Assembly (NCBI GenBank): GCA_022822185.1
Contig: JAJECE010000128.1
Coordinates: forward strand, 1 to 47,519
Direction of reading: 5' to 3'
DNA from: Rhodothermales bacterium
Lineage (GTDB): Bacteria > Bacteroidota > Rhodothermia > Rhodothermales > Bin80
DNA: 47,519 nt
Shown: positions 19,207-29,881 of the stretch, one piece after another
Numbering within the stretch: the stretch's first letter is position 1
Layout: each line of letters begins with the position of its first letter
Position numbers and translations under genes: made by a program
The notes under the pieces: model-generated
What the model was told of the DNA's origin: nothing
Seen by the model: only the letters and a program-made list of their open reading frames with translations
Databases searched by the model: none

Positions 19207-20157
19207 ATGAAGACTGTCCACAACCTGTCCACCCTGAAACGCATCCCCCTCCGGGAGATATGGGAACGTGAGGACAAAGACTTTACCCCATGGCTCGCCA
19301 AAAAGGACAATCTCCACCTGCTTCTGGATGAGATTGGGGTTTTCGCCGAAAACATCAAGACCGAGGCGAACGCAGACCGATATTTTGTCGACATCACTGC
19401 AGAGGAGAGTGATACGGGGGTTAAAATCATCATTGAAAACCAACTGGGGAAAACGGACCATTCCCATTTAGGCCAGTTGCTGACCTATGCGGCTAATTTT
19501 GACGCATGCATCATTGTCTGGGTAGTGAAGGACGCAACCGAAAAGCATCAGATGGCCATTGAATGGTTCAATGACCATATTGACGATGAGATCTCCTTTT
19601 TCCTGGTAAAAACGGAGGTATACCAGATTAAGAATTCGCCATATGCTCCTAAATTCACGGTCATTGCTCAGCCCAACTCATGGTCCAAAACCATCAAAAG
19701 AGCTGGAACCACCGAAAAAAGTATTACCGACACAAAACTCCATTACCTGCGCTTCTGGGAGGGATTCAAGGACTATGCATCCGGCATTGATACGTCCTTG
19801 AGCATTGGTCGTACCCCCAGACCACAGTACTGATTTGATATCTCTATTGGCAGCAGCGATGCTCACCTGACCCTCCGGTGCAGTACCGTTAAAAAGGAAC
19901 TCACCGTTGCTATATATCTCAGCGAAGACAAAAAACTCTACAAAAAGCTTGAGTTAAAAAAGTAACTCTTCCATGATCAGGTTGGCAAAGAAGTACGATT
20001 CCGTCCTCTCAATAACAAGAAAGCATCAATGATCCAGTGTACCCGTTCCTGTGACGTTACCGACGAGAAGCAATTTCCCGAAATGTACCTCTGGCTTTTG
20101 GAAAAAGCCAGGAGATTTGCCAAAGCTTTCCAAGAAGTGACCGGAACCGGTACATGA
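19207..20157 (+). pseudogene. DUF4268-type nuclease-like protein, interrupted by two in-frame stops
   Basis: The open part (from the ATG at 19207 to 19833, 208 aa) has a PD-(D/E)XK-like core: RYFVDITAEESDTGVKIIIENQLGKTDHSHLGQLLTYAANF, with E-x-Q as the catalytic-type strand. The frame then meets TGA at 19831-19833, continues in the same frame with FDISIGSSDAHLTL, meets TAA at 19963-19965, and goes on to QVGKEVRFRPLNNKKAS and EMYLWLLEKARRFAKAF before the final TGA at 20155-20157. These later pieces match the C-terminal DUF4268 domain normally found behind this nuclease-like domain, where the first stop takes the place of a Trp. Two substitutions without any frameshift point to recent decay. 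The intact family is often found with restriction or defence genes. Confidence 0.7.
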
Positions 20158-20326
20158 ACTGAATTTATCCATTGTTTCCGGATCCCATTGCAAATCGCTG
20201 ACCATTGGCCGATGGGAAGAAATTGACTATTTGCGCGATATAGTTTGTATCTTTCCTCCGGGCATGATGGAATGCCTACCAAGACTACAACCGAAAAACT
20301 GAGTTTCTCTTAACTTCAAACTCATC

Positions 20327-23314
20327 ATGATGAATCCACTTTCAGCCATGATCCGTAAATGTGCGCCTCTCTGGGCAATCAGCAGTTTTCTGCTGATCAC
20401 GGGGGCCAGGGCACAGGGCACGGCCACCTACGAACTCACCTTCACCTCCACCTGGTCGGCAACGACACATCCGGCAGGTTTCCCGTCAAATCCTCATTTT
20501 TCCGGTCTGATTGGAGGTACACACAATAGTTCGGTAAGTTTCTGGAGTACCGGAGAAACCGCCAGTGACGGCATCAAGGATATGGCCGAATTTGGAGGGA
20601 AATCCACCCTTCGCAGTGAGGTCAATCAGGCCATCAATGCATCCAATGCAGGTGAGGTCATAGATGGAAGCGGGCTCGGGAATTCTCCCGGCTCTGTCCG
20701 AACCACGTTTGAGGTCACTTCCGCATGGAGTCTGGTGACCGTTACGTCAATGCTCGCACCCAGCCCCGACTGGTTCGTCGGGGTATCCGGCTTGAACCTG
20801 CTGGATAGTGACAATCTCTGGAGGCAAAGCGTGCAAGTGGAATTATTTGTCTATGATGCCGGAACCGACAGTGGAACCAACTATGGCTCGCCAGATCAGG
20901 CAACCATCCCCAGAGAAAATATTCAGCGAATTGAGACCGCGCCATTTTTAGTGAACGGGACCGTCAAATCCGTCGGCATGTTTTCCTTTGAACTGCAATC
21001 CAGTACTCCCCCTCAGGTAAGTCTCTCTGTCGATCAAAATTCTGTCACAGAGGGAGAAGCGGTGACCGCAACCGTAGAAGTGTCCCAGGCGCTGTCAAGT
21101 GCGGTAACCATTCCCCTCAACCTTCTCTCTGTCACCGCGGAATCTGGCGACTACGACAGTTCATCTCCCGTGAATATCACGATCTCCGCCGGTCAAACCG
21201 AAACAGATCTTACGATCAACACCTATCCAGATGATGACACAGAGAATGAAATCTTTGTGATCGAAATAGATCGGAATAATCTGCCCTCCAGTGTGACCAT
21301 AGGCAGCCCTCTATCCCAGGAAATCACCATTACCGATCTTGCTCCGCCAAGTCTTTCGCTATCCGTGAATCCAACGTCTGTAGAAGAAGGGAATCCTATG
21401 GCAGTAAATGTAGAATTGTCTAGAAGCTTGCCCGGAGATCTAACCGTTTCTCTGATTCTCACAGCAGAAACCGCAGAACCCGAAGACTATGACAGCAGTT
21501 CGCCGGTCAATGTTACCATCCCTGGTGGGCGTACCCGCGTGGAGCATATTATCAATACCTACGAGGATGATGACCTCGATGATGAAACCTTCATCGTATA
21601 CCTGGACACTGGCTCTCTCCTTTCAGATGTCACTGCAGGTACATCAACATCCGAAGAAGTGACCATTCTTGATACCACTGAACCGACATTGGTAAATCTG
21701 TCCGTGGATCAAAATTCTGTAGACGAAGGGACATCCGTGACGGTAACCGTAGCATTATCCAAGGATACAGACACAGATATAACGATTCCGCTAATTCTTA
21801 CACCGGGGACTGCAGAACTCGAAGATTATGACAGCACCACTCCGGTCAGCATGGAGATCCAGAGTGGCGAAAACATGGCGGAACTTGTCATCAAAACCTA
21901 CATGGATGATGATCTTGAAGATGAAACTTTTTTGGTTCTGATTGATGAGGCCAACCTGCCATCCGGTATCCTTTCCGTCAGTCAGGTTCCAGCAGAAATT
22001 ACGATTATAGATAACGATATGCCGGGGGTAAGCCTGTCCGTGGATCAAAATTCTGTCACCGAAGGGGATTCTGTCACGGTGACCATCACATTACCTGTTG
22101 GCCTTGACACCGATATAACGGTTCCTCTGATCCTTACATCAAATACCGCCGAAATGGATGATTATGACAGCATATCTCCAATTAATGTGACGATCAAAAA
22201 TGGAGATACCGAGGCGGAGCATATGATCAAAACCTATGAGGATGACGACCTTGAAGATGAAACCTTCACCGTGGCCATTGACGGGGATAATCTGCCGGCC
22301 GGCGTGATTCTCGGAGATCCAACCTCGGCCGAAATCACAATCACCGACAATGATATGCCGCCAGGTGTCTCGCTGACGGTAACTCCGGATCGTGTAGAGG
22401 AAGGGGATTCCGTCATCGTAGCCGTGAAATTGTCCAACAGTCTGGATGCTGATGCAATGATCTCCCTGATTCTCACACCAGGAACCGCAGAGTCCGATGA
22501 TTACGACAGTACAAGCCCGGTCAGCGTGACCGTCACCGCCGGACAAATCGAGGGACAGCATGTTATCCGTACATCCGAGGATGCAGATACCGAGGATGAA
22601 ACCTTCACCGTGGCCATTGATGGAGACAATCTGCCTTCCGGGGTGATTCTGGGGGACCCCACCTCAGCCGAAATTACGATTACAGATAACGATATGCCAG
22701 GGCTGTCGGCCCCCGCATCCATAGAAGTCAACGAAGGACAATCCGTATCGATTCAGGTTTCGCTTATGACAGAGCCCGCAGGCAATGTGACCGTGACCAT
22801 TACTGGACAGGCAAATTCCGACCTGATGCCTGACCCGCCGACATTGACCTTCACACAGACAGATTACAGCACAGCCCAGACCGTAACCTTAACTGTAACT
22901 GAAGATGATGATCTGCTAAACGACGAAGTGACGCTGACGCTGACGGCATCTGGAGGCGGCTATGCGGTGTCCCACACCTTGGTGGTCACAATCATCGATA
23001 ATATGGGGGTGAGCATTGAAGATGAACAGCCATCCCTCACCATTACACTTTGGGGCAATTATCCAAATCCTGTGTCTGACCTTACGAAAATAGAGTTTGA
23101 TCTGCCCGAACCTGCACAAATATCCGTTCGTGTCACGGACTTGCTGGGACGGATCGTCCAGACAACCCCCTACGGATGGTTTGAAGTTGGCAAGGGACAC
23201 ACCGTAGAACTTGGCACCGAGAACCTGACATCCGGTGTCTATTATTACACGCTCACCGCGGATATGGGAGAGCAGTTAATTCAACGATCCAAAGCCATGT
23301 CCATTGTGAAATAG
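20327..23314 (+). CDS. Surface protein: spondin domain, Calx-beta repeats, T9SS sorting tail (5-repeat paralogue)
   Basis: A 995-aa secreted protein. The signal peptide ends at ARA-Q (residue 29). Residues about 31-220 form a spondin-type domain (ATYELTFTSTWSATTHP, FSGLIGGTHN, FWSTGETASDGIKDMAE, APSPDWFVGVSGLNLLD). From about residue 229 there are five Calx-beta repeats of 112-113 residues, each with SVTEGxSVTVTV, TAExDDYD, and a DDDxEDETF acidic calcium-type loop. A sixth, diverged repeat (GLSAPASIEVNEGQSV) follows, then a Por/T9SS type A sorting domain (GNYPNPVSDLTKIEF, ITDLLGR-like, SGVYYYTL). Repeat units start at 21014, 21350, 21689, 22025 and 22364. It is expected to be exported by T9SS and attached to the cell surface, binding calcium and ligands or other cells. 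A frameshifted paralogue lies 205 bases downstream. Confidence 0.88.
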   Translation: MMNPLSAMIRKCAPLWAISSFLLITGARAQGTATYELTFTSTWSATTHPAGFPSNPHFSGLIGGTHNSSVSFWSTGETASDGIKDMAEFGGKSTLRSEVNQAINASNAGEVIDGSGLGNSPGSVRTTFEVTSAWSLVTVTSMLAPSPDWFVGVSGLNLLDSDNLWRQSVQVELFVYDAGTDSGTNYGSPDQATIPRENIQRIETAPFLVNGTVKSVGMFSFELQSSTPPQVSLSVDQNSVTEGEAVTATVEVSQALSSAVTIPLNLLSVTAESGDYDSSSPVNITISAGQTETDLTINTYPDDDTENEIFVIEIDRNNLPSSVTIGSPLSQEITITDLAPPSLSLSVNPTSVEEGNPMAVNVELSRSLPGDLTVSLILTAETAEPEDYDSSSPVNVTIPGGRTRVEHIINTYEDDDLDDETFIVYLDTGSLLSDVTAGTSTSEEVTILDTTEPTLVNLSVDQNSVDEGTSVTVTVALSKDTDTDITIPLILTPGTAELEDYDSTTPVSMEIQSGENMAELVIKTYMDDDLEDETFLVLIDEANLPSGILSVSQVPAEITIIDNDMPGVSLSVDQNSVTEGDSVTVTITLPVGLDTDITVPLILTSNTAEMDDYDSISPINVTIKNGDTEAEHMIKTYEDDDLEDETFTVAIDGDNLPAGVILGDPTSAEITITDNDMPPGVSLTVTPDRVEEGDSVIVAVKLSNSLDADAMISLILTPGTAESDDYDSTSPVSVTVTAGQIEGQHVIRTSEDADTEDETFTVAIDGDNLPSGVILGDPTSAEITITDNDMPGLSAPASIEVNEGQSVSIQVSLMTEPAGNVTVTITGQANSDLMPDPPTLTFTQTDYSTAQTVTLTVTEDDDLLNDEVTLTLTASGGGYAVSHTLVVTIIDNMGVSIEDEQPSLTITLWGNYPNPVSDLTKIEFDLPEPAQISVRVTDLLGRIVQTTPYGWFEVGKGHTVELGTENLTSGVYYYTLTADMGEQLIQRSKAMSIVK

Positions 23315-23518
23315 TTCGCCCCCTGACTTCTGGAATATTACCGAGACACCAACCTGCTTCCGGACTAGAATGTATCTGCTTTTGTGTGTATAGACTGCGT
23401 ACCCCGGGGTAATTAGGATCGACAGGCCACCCGCTTTACCTCCTGTGTTGAAACGATCTCGGCCGCAAAGAGACTTGATGTCATCCGGGTTTGAAAGTCT
23501 GCAAAGCCTGAATTCACA

Positions 23519-26500
23519 ATGAATGCATTTGTATGCGTGATTCGCAAATGCGTCCTCCTCTGGGCGATCAGCAGTTTTCTGCTGATTGCAACAACTGTGG
23601 CGCAGGGCCTCGCCACCTATGAACTCACATTCACTTCCACCTGGTCCAGAGATACACATCCGACGGATTTTCCATCGGGTCCTCATTTCTCTTTTCTGAT
23701 TGGAGGCACACACAACAGTTCCGTGAACTTCTGGACTACCGGCCAAACTGCCAGTAACGGAATCAGACAAATGGCAGAACGTGGATGGACATCCATTCTT
23801 CAAGGCGAAGTGCAGCAAGCGATCAACGCCTCTAATGCATATGCGGTCATACGTGGCGGGGGGATCGGCAATTCTCCTGGATCCGTAAAAAAACATTCAC
23901 GATTCATCCCTCATGGAGCCTGGTAACCGTTACGTCCATGCTGGCCCCCAGCCCAGACTGGTTCGTCGGGGTATCCGGATTGAATCTGCTGGATGAGAAT
24001 AATAGCTGGATCCCGAGACATGAAGTGGAATTGTTTGTCTATGATGCAGGAACCGATAGTGGTTCCAGTTATCAATCCGCAAATGTGATCACTGATCCCA
24101 GAGAAAATATTCGCCGTATTGAGACCTCTCCGTTTTTAGTGGACGGGGCCGTAAAATCCGTAGGAACCTTTGTCTTTGAACTGCAGGCCCCGCCTGAGGT
24201 GAAGCTATCCGCAGACGATACATCCATCAAAGAGGGAGATCCCGTAACGATCTCTGTCGAACTGTCCAAAGCCCTGACAAGGGAGGTAACCATCCCGCTA
24301 ATACTCACCTCTGGAACGGCTGAATCCGACGATTATGATCCTGCATCCCCGGTGAATGTCACCATTACCGGCGGGACAACCGAAGTGGATCATACGATTA
24401 ACACCAATGAGGACAGCGACACCAAAGACGAAACCTTCACCGTGGCCATTGATACCGATAATCTGCCCTCCGATGTCACGGCAGGCAGCATGATCTCCCA
24501 GGAGATCACGATCACAGATCCCGATGTGCCGGAAGTCTCCCTTTCCGTAAAAAACAATTCTGTAGCGGAAGGTGAATCAGTAACCGTCACCGTTACGCTC
24601 ACCGAAGACCTGGCTTCAAATATTACACTTCCGCTCACACTCACCGCCGGAACTGCTGAATCTGATGATTATGATGCTGCAACCCCTGTGAATGTCACCA
24701 TTCCCGGCGGGACCGCCGAAGTGGATCACACGATGAACACGTATGAAGACAACGATACCAAAGACGAAACCTTTACGATCGCCATTGATACCGGCAATTT
24801 GCCCTCCGATGTGGCCCCAGGCAGTGCAATCTCGGAAGAGATCATCATCACCGATCCTGATGTGCCGGCAGCCTCCCTCTCTGTTGATCAGCAGGCTGTG
24901 GAGGAAGGTGAATCCGTGACGGTCACTATCATGCTCTCGGAAGATCTGACCTCAAACATTACGATCCCCCTCCTGCTCACTGCCGGAACCGCTGAATCTG
25001 ATGACTACGACAGCACCTCTCCCGTGAATGTCACCATCGCCAGCGGTGCAACCCAAACCGAAACGGTCATCCGCACTGTGAAGGACCGCGACACCAAGGA
25101 TGAGACGTTCACTATCGCCATTGATACCGGCAATTTGCCAGCGGATGTGACCGCAGGCAGTGCGACATCTCAGGAGATCACCATTATGGATCCTGATGTG
25201 CCGGAAGTCTCCCTTTTTGTTGATCAGCAGACTGTAGAGGAAGGTGAATCCGTGACGGTCACTATCATGCTCTCGGAAGATCTGACCTCAAACATTACGA
25301 TCCCCCTCCTGCTCACTGCCGGAACCGCTGAATCTGATGACTATGACAACACCTCTCCCATAAATGTCACCATCGCCAACGGTGCAACCCAGGTCCAAAA
25401 GGTGATCAATACCAATCCAGACGACGATAGCGACGATGAGACCTTTACCATCGCAATTGATGTGCATAATCTGCCCGCTGATGTTAAGGCCGGCACCGCA
25501 CTCTCGGAAGTCATCCGAATCACGGATCCTGACAGGGCACAGGTTTCGCTTTCGGTGGATCACCAAAACGTAGATGAAGGTGAATCCGTAACGGTGACCG
25601 TCTCCTTATCACAGGCGCTCACCTCCGATGTAACCATCCCGATCCAACTCATCGCTGGAACTGCTGAATCCGATGATTATGCCGGTACCTCTCCCGTGAA
25701 CCTTAACTTTGCCAGTGGACAAATTGAGACAGACTACATCATTACAACGAAAAAGGACGATGACCCGGACCACGAAACCTTCACCATAGCCATTGATACC
25801 GATAATCTGCCAGCGGGCATTATTGCTGGAAGTCCACGCTCCGTTGTGGTGACGATCACCGATCTGGATATTTCAGATGTTTCCCTGTCAGTGGATGACA
25901 GTTCTGTAGCGGAGGGAAAAAGCGTGACCGTAACCGTGGAACTGTCCCAGGCGCAGAATTCGGAGGTGACCATTCCCCTGGTCCTGACATCTGAAACCGC
26001 GGAGTCCAACGACTATGACAGCACCTCGCCTAGAAACCTTAACCTCGCCAGCGGACAAACCAGATCTGAGCTTGTGATTGCTACGTATATCGATGCTGAT
26101 ACCGAAGATGACTCCTTCACGGTTACCATCGATGAGGATAATCTGCCCCTGGGGGTTATTCTCGGCAACCCGTCCTCGGAATCGATCACAATTAGGGATA
26201 CAACTGTACCGGAGATTCGTCTGTCTATAGATCAGACGATCGTGCTGGAGGGAATGCCCGTGACGGGCGGCATAGAACTCTCCATTGCCCAGAATGCCGA
26301 TATCGCGATTACATTGATTCTTGCTGTGGCAACTGCCGAGTCGGATGACTATGACAGTACATCTCCGCTCAGTCTGAAAATTTCCGGTCGGCAAAATAAG
26401 ACTGCATTCACCATCCGTACCTTCAACGACAACGACTTTGAGGATGAAGACTTCACGATCTCCATCGATGGCGACAATCTGCCGACTGGCATCTTTCTGG

Positions 26501-27498
26501 GCAGCCCATCCTCGGTAGATATTACAATCAAAGATTCCAGCATCCCCAAAGTGAGTCTGTCCGTAAATGAGAATTCAATTGCAGAAGGAGATTCGGTGGT
26601 CGTAACCCTGGAATTACCCGTTGATCTGGATTCTGATGTCGAAATCCCCCTGACACTCACACCAGGAACCGCCGAATCCGATGATTACGATCATATGAGT
26701 CCAGTCAGCATAGAGATCATTGCCGGGCAAACCGAAGGGGAACACACCATTCAGACCTTTGAAGATGCCGATACCGAGCATGAAACGTTCACCATCTCCA
26801 TAGATGGTGAGAATCTACCGGTTGGGATTCTTTTAGGCAGCCCGACCTCCGCCGAAATCAAGATCACCGATAACGATACGCCAGGGATACTCGCCCCCAC
26901 ATCCGTAGAGATTGACGAAGGACAGTCAGCCGAGATTCGAGTTTCGCTTATGACCGAACCTTCCGGCAATGTGACCATGACCATTGTCGGATATATGGAT
27001 CGTGATTTGGACCCGAATCCGAAGACACTCGCCTTTACCCCAACAAACTATAATATCGCTCAGACAGTAACCTTAACCACAATAGAAGACGATGACCTGT
27101 TAAACGATGAGATGATCCTGACACTTATGACATCCGGAGGGGGATATTCCGTATCCAATACGCTTGCTGTCACGATCAGGGACAATCGGGGCGTGCATGC
27201 TGAAACAGATATATCCCCCATTTCTATTACGCTTCGGGGCAACTACCCCAACCCGGTATCCGACCGGACAAACATAGAATTTGATCTCCCCGAACCCGCA
27301 CAGATCTCCATTCGTGTGACCGATCTCCTTGGACGGATCATCCAGACGATTCCCTACGGATGGTTTGAAATTGGTCAAGGACACGCCATCGAACTAGATA
27401 CTGGAAACCTGACATCAGGTGTCTATTACTACACGCTCACTGCAGATATGAAAAAACAGCGGATTCAACGATCCAACGCCATGTCTATCGTGAAGTAG
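23519..27498 (+). pseudogene. Surface protein paralogue with 8 Calx-beta repeats, frame broken at an A7 tract
   Basis: The first part (23519-23926) reads a signal peptide and the first half of a spondin domain, parallel to the neighbour up to GNSPGSV, then runs into KKHSRFIPHGAW and a stop. One extra A in the A7 tract at 23887-23893 would give VKKTFTIHPSWSLVTVTSMLAPSPDWFVG, matching the paralogue exactly, and open a 1326-aa protein to 27498. Downstream it holds eight Calx-beta repeats of exactly 336 bases (starts 24196, 24532, 24868, 25204, 25540, 25876, 26212, 26548), a diverged ninth at 26884 and a T9SS sorting tail. The downstream frame has no other defect, so selection for protein has acted until recently. 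A sequencing error, slippage or true loss are all possible. A restart at the ATG at 23938 would lack a signal peptide. Confidence 0.75.
24196..26883 (+). repeat. Tandem Calx-beta coding repeats, 8 units of 336 bp
   Basis: Eight successive 112-codon units with no insertion or deletion between them. Units 3 (24868) and 4 (25204) are nearly identical in DNA over about 160 bases (24898-25060 versus 25234-25396), a sign of recent duplication or conversion. The remaining units differ at many positions but keep the acidic DxDxxDETF loop. A ninth unit at 26884 is of another subtype. Confidence 0.88.
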
Positions 27499-27581
27499 GC
27501 GACAAAAATTCAGGAGATTGCGGAGCCTGCAACGTTCATCCGGATTGCCATCAGACCGGCACCCAAGTTGATATTTTGCAG

Positions 27582-27606
27582 CCGCGGATCCCCAGAACCG
27601 CGGTTC
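27582..27606. terminator. Possible bidirectional hairpin between convergent genes
   Basis: CCGCGG occurs at 27582-27587 and 27598-27603, and GAACCGCGGTTC at 27595-27606 is a perfect 12-base palindrome. It sits between the end of the surface protein gene and the stop of the convergent EF-G-like gene. No strong T tract follows. Confidence 0.3.
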
Positions 27607-27608
27607 TC

Positions 27609-29732
27609 CTAATCCTGGGCTTGTTTGGCGGCAGTTGCTACAACTTTTTCCTGCACATTTCGCGGCATCGCCTGATAATGGCTGAACCGTGCGCTATGGA
27701 TGCCTCGTCCCTGTGTCATCGAACGAACACGGGTGGAATACTGGTACAATTCCGCCTCCGGGACCTGAACAAGGATTTTTTGCATCGTCCCTTCTGCTTC
27801 CATACCCTTGATCGTTGCACGACGTCCATTCAAATCCCCCATTACATCTCCCGTATAGGTATCTGGCACGGTAACCTCTACATCATGGATCGGCTCCAGA
27901 ATCACCGGCTTCGCTTTGCGGAATGATTCCCGAAAGACCATTCGTGCCGCAGTACGGAAGGCGTTTTCATTGGAGTCCACCGAGTGCATCCCTCCATCAA
28001 AAATGACAAAGCGCACATCGCCAACCGGATAGCCCGCCACCGGGCCTCTTTGCATGCCTTCCAGAACACCTTTCTGGATTGCACCGAAAAAGCGTCGCAT
28101 GTCAATCACTCCCCCAACGATTGCATCAATGAACTCAATCGTTGATCCCCACGCCGTCTGCGCCTGCGCTACATTACGGACATTGATGTCAGGACGTTTT
28201 TGGAATTCACCATCCAGGGGCTCAATCAGAACCGAAATATCCGCGAACTGCCCTGCCCCTCCGGTCTGCTTCTTATGCCGGTACGAGTCGCGTGCTTCGG
28301 TAGTGACCGTTTCGCGATAGGCAACCCGCGGACGCGTATACTCTACCTCTACATTTACCTTGGACTTGAGCCGGTACTGCGCAACCTTCAGGTGCATGGC
28401 CCCCTGCCCGCCCAGCGTGATCTGACTCAAGTGCGGTTCATGGGTGACAACAAGAGATGGATCCTCGGCAGTGATCTGGTGCAGCCCCTGCGCAAGTTTA
28501 TCCTCCTCGCCCTCCGTCTTCACCTGAATGGCCTCACGATAGCGCGGCTCGGGGAACAGAATGGGAGTCACCACTGCCGGATCTCCTTTCCTGCGAAGTG
28601 TACTATTCGTATGGGTATCCCGTAATTTCACCAATGCCCCAATGTCTCCCACATTCATACCTGAGACCGTTTCGCGATCACGCCCACACAGTACATAAAG
28701 CTGTCCTAGACGCTCCGATGTTCCAGATTGTGCATTTTCAAGATCCATCCCCGATTCAATCGCACCGTTGCAGACACGGAAGAATGAATAGTCTCCGACA
28801 TGGTGCTCTGCCATGGTGCGATAAACAAATACCACCGGGTTTCCGTCCACATTGACTTCTATCGCCTCGCCCTCTGCCATCGGAAGTGCCCGGGCCTCCA
28901 GCGGGGATGGGGCGACATTGTCAATGAAACTCATTAAGCGGGCCGTCCCTACGTTCTCGGTTGCTGCGGTACAAAAAACCGGGTACAGGGATCGCTGTAA
29001 CATTGCATCACGAAGTCCCGCCCGCATCTCATCCTCCGTGAGGCGCTCGGTTTCCAAATATTTCTCCATCAGTTCCTCGTCACTGACCGCAATATCCTCC
29101 ACCAATGCATTATGCAACTCTTCAGCACGATCCACAAATTCGTCCGGAATTTCACTAAAGGCAGGTGGCCCCTGTGAATTTGCATTGAACGTGATTTTTT
29201 TCATGATCAGCACATCAATTAATTCATTCGATGCCCCGCCAGGGAACTGAATGACCGTGATTCCTGCCCCAAAGCGGTCTCGCATCTGCGTAATGAGCGC
29301 GTCAACATCCGCCTGCGGCCGATCAATCTGATTGATGACAAACATTGCAGGCTTCTCGTTCTGCGTCGCCGCACTCCAGGCTAGTTCGGTTCCGACCTCC
29401 ACTCCTTCCTGAGCATTCATTACAAAAACAGAGGTGTCCGCCACACGAACGGCTGCAACCACCTCTCCCACAAAATCCGGGTATCCCGGGGTATCAATAA
29501 TATTGATCTTGTGCTCTTTCCATTCCGCATGCAGGAGAGAGGAGAAGATGGACATCTGCCGCTCTTTTTCACTCGGCTGATAATCACTGACGGTAGATCC
29601 TTCGGTGACCGTACCTAACCGGCGTGTTTTCTTACTCACATACAGCATGGACTCCGCCAGGGATGTTTTTCCGCTTCCCTGGTGTCCTACAAGTACAACG
29701 TTACGGATGTGCTCGGGGCTGTAAACTTTCAT
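27609..29732 (-). CDS. Elongation factor G-like GTPase (EF-G paralogue)
   Basis: A 707-aa translational GTPase with the five EF-G domains. Visible are the P-loop GHQGSGKT (residues 16-23), DTPGY (80-84) and NQID (134-137). The later domains contain GGQGAMHLKV, the domain IV segment starting VAYRETVTT and the domain V end PEAELYQYSTRVRSMTQGRG. Two positions differ from canonical EF-G: Tyr84 replaces the catalytic His of DTPGH, and NQID replaces NKMD. These changes are seen in the EF-G-like (FusA2/EF-G II) branch, so this is probably the paralogue and not the main factor. It has its own upstream region, divergent from accD. Confidence 0.85.
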   Translation of the reverse strand: MKVYSPEHIRNVVLVGHQGSGKTSLAESMLYVSKKTRRLGTVTEGSTVSDYQPSEKERQMSIFSSLLHAEWKEHKINIIDTPGYPDFVGEVVAAVRVADTSVFVMNAQEGVEVGTELAWSAATQNEKPAMFVINQIDRPQADVDALITQMRDRFGAGITVIQFPGGASNELIDVLIMKKITFNANSQGPPAFSEIPDEFVDRAEELHNALVEDIAVSDEELMEKYLETERLTEDEMRAGLRDAMLQRSLYPVFCTAATENVGTARLMSFIDNVAPSPLEARALPMAEGEAIEVNVDGNPVVFVYRTMAEHHVGDYSFFRVCNGAIESGMDLENAQSGTSERLGQLYVLCGRDRETVSGMNVGDIGALVKLRDTHTNSTLRRKGDPAVVTPILFPEPRYREAIQVKTEGEEDKLAQGLHQITAEDPSLVVTHEPHLSQITLGGQGAMHLKVAQYRLKSKVNVEVEYTRPRVAYRETVTTEARDSYRHKKQTGGAGQFADISVLIEPLDGEFQKRPDINVRNVAQAQTAWGSTIEFIDAIVGGVIDMRRFFGAIQKGVLEGMQRGPVAGYPVGDVRFVIFDGGMHSVDSNENAFRTAARMVFRESFRKAKPVILEPIHDVEVTVPDTYTGDVMGDLNGRRATIKGMEAEGTMQKILVQVPEAELYQYSTRVRSMTQGRGIHSARFSHYQAMPRNVQEKVVATAAKQAQD

Positions 29733-29881
29733 TGGTGCGTATATTTAATGTAAACTTCCAGAATCATAGCCGCAGAATATAGTGACTGGAACAGAATTTT
29801 TCTGCTTTTCTGCCGAAATTGTGCAGAACATAGAACACCATCGTATAAGATCGTTTAACCGACCTGCCTTAGAAGAAATCA

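Noticed and set aside
20327..27498. CRISPR-like or satellite repeat interpretation of the 336-bp periodicity
   Set aside because: The units are coding, in frame, diverged at the DNA level and correspond to Calx-beta domains.
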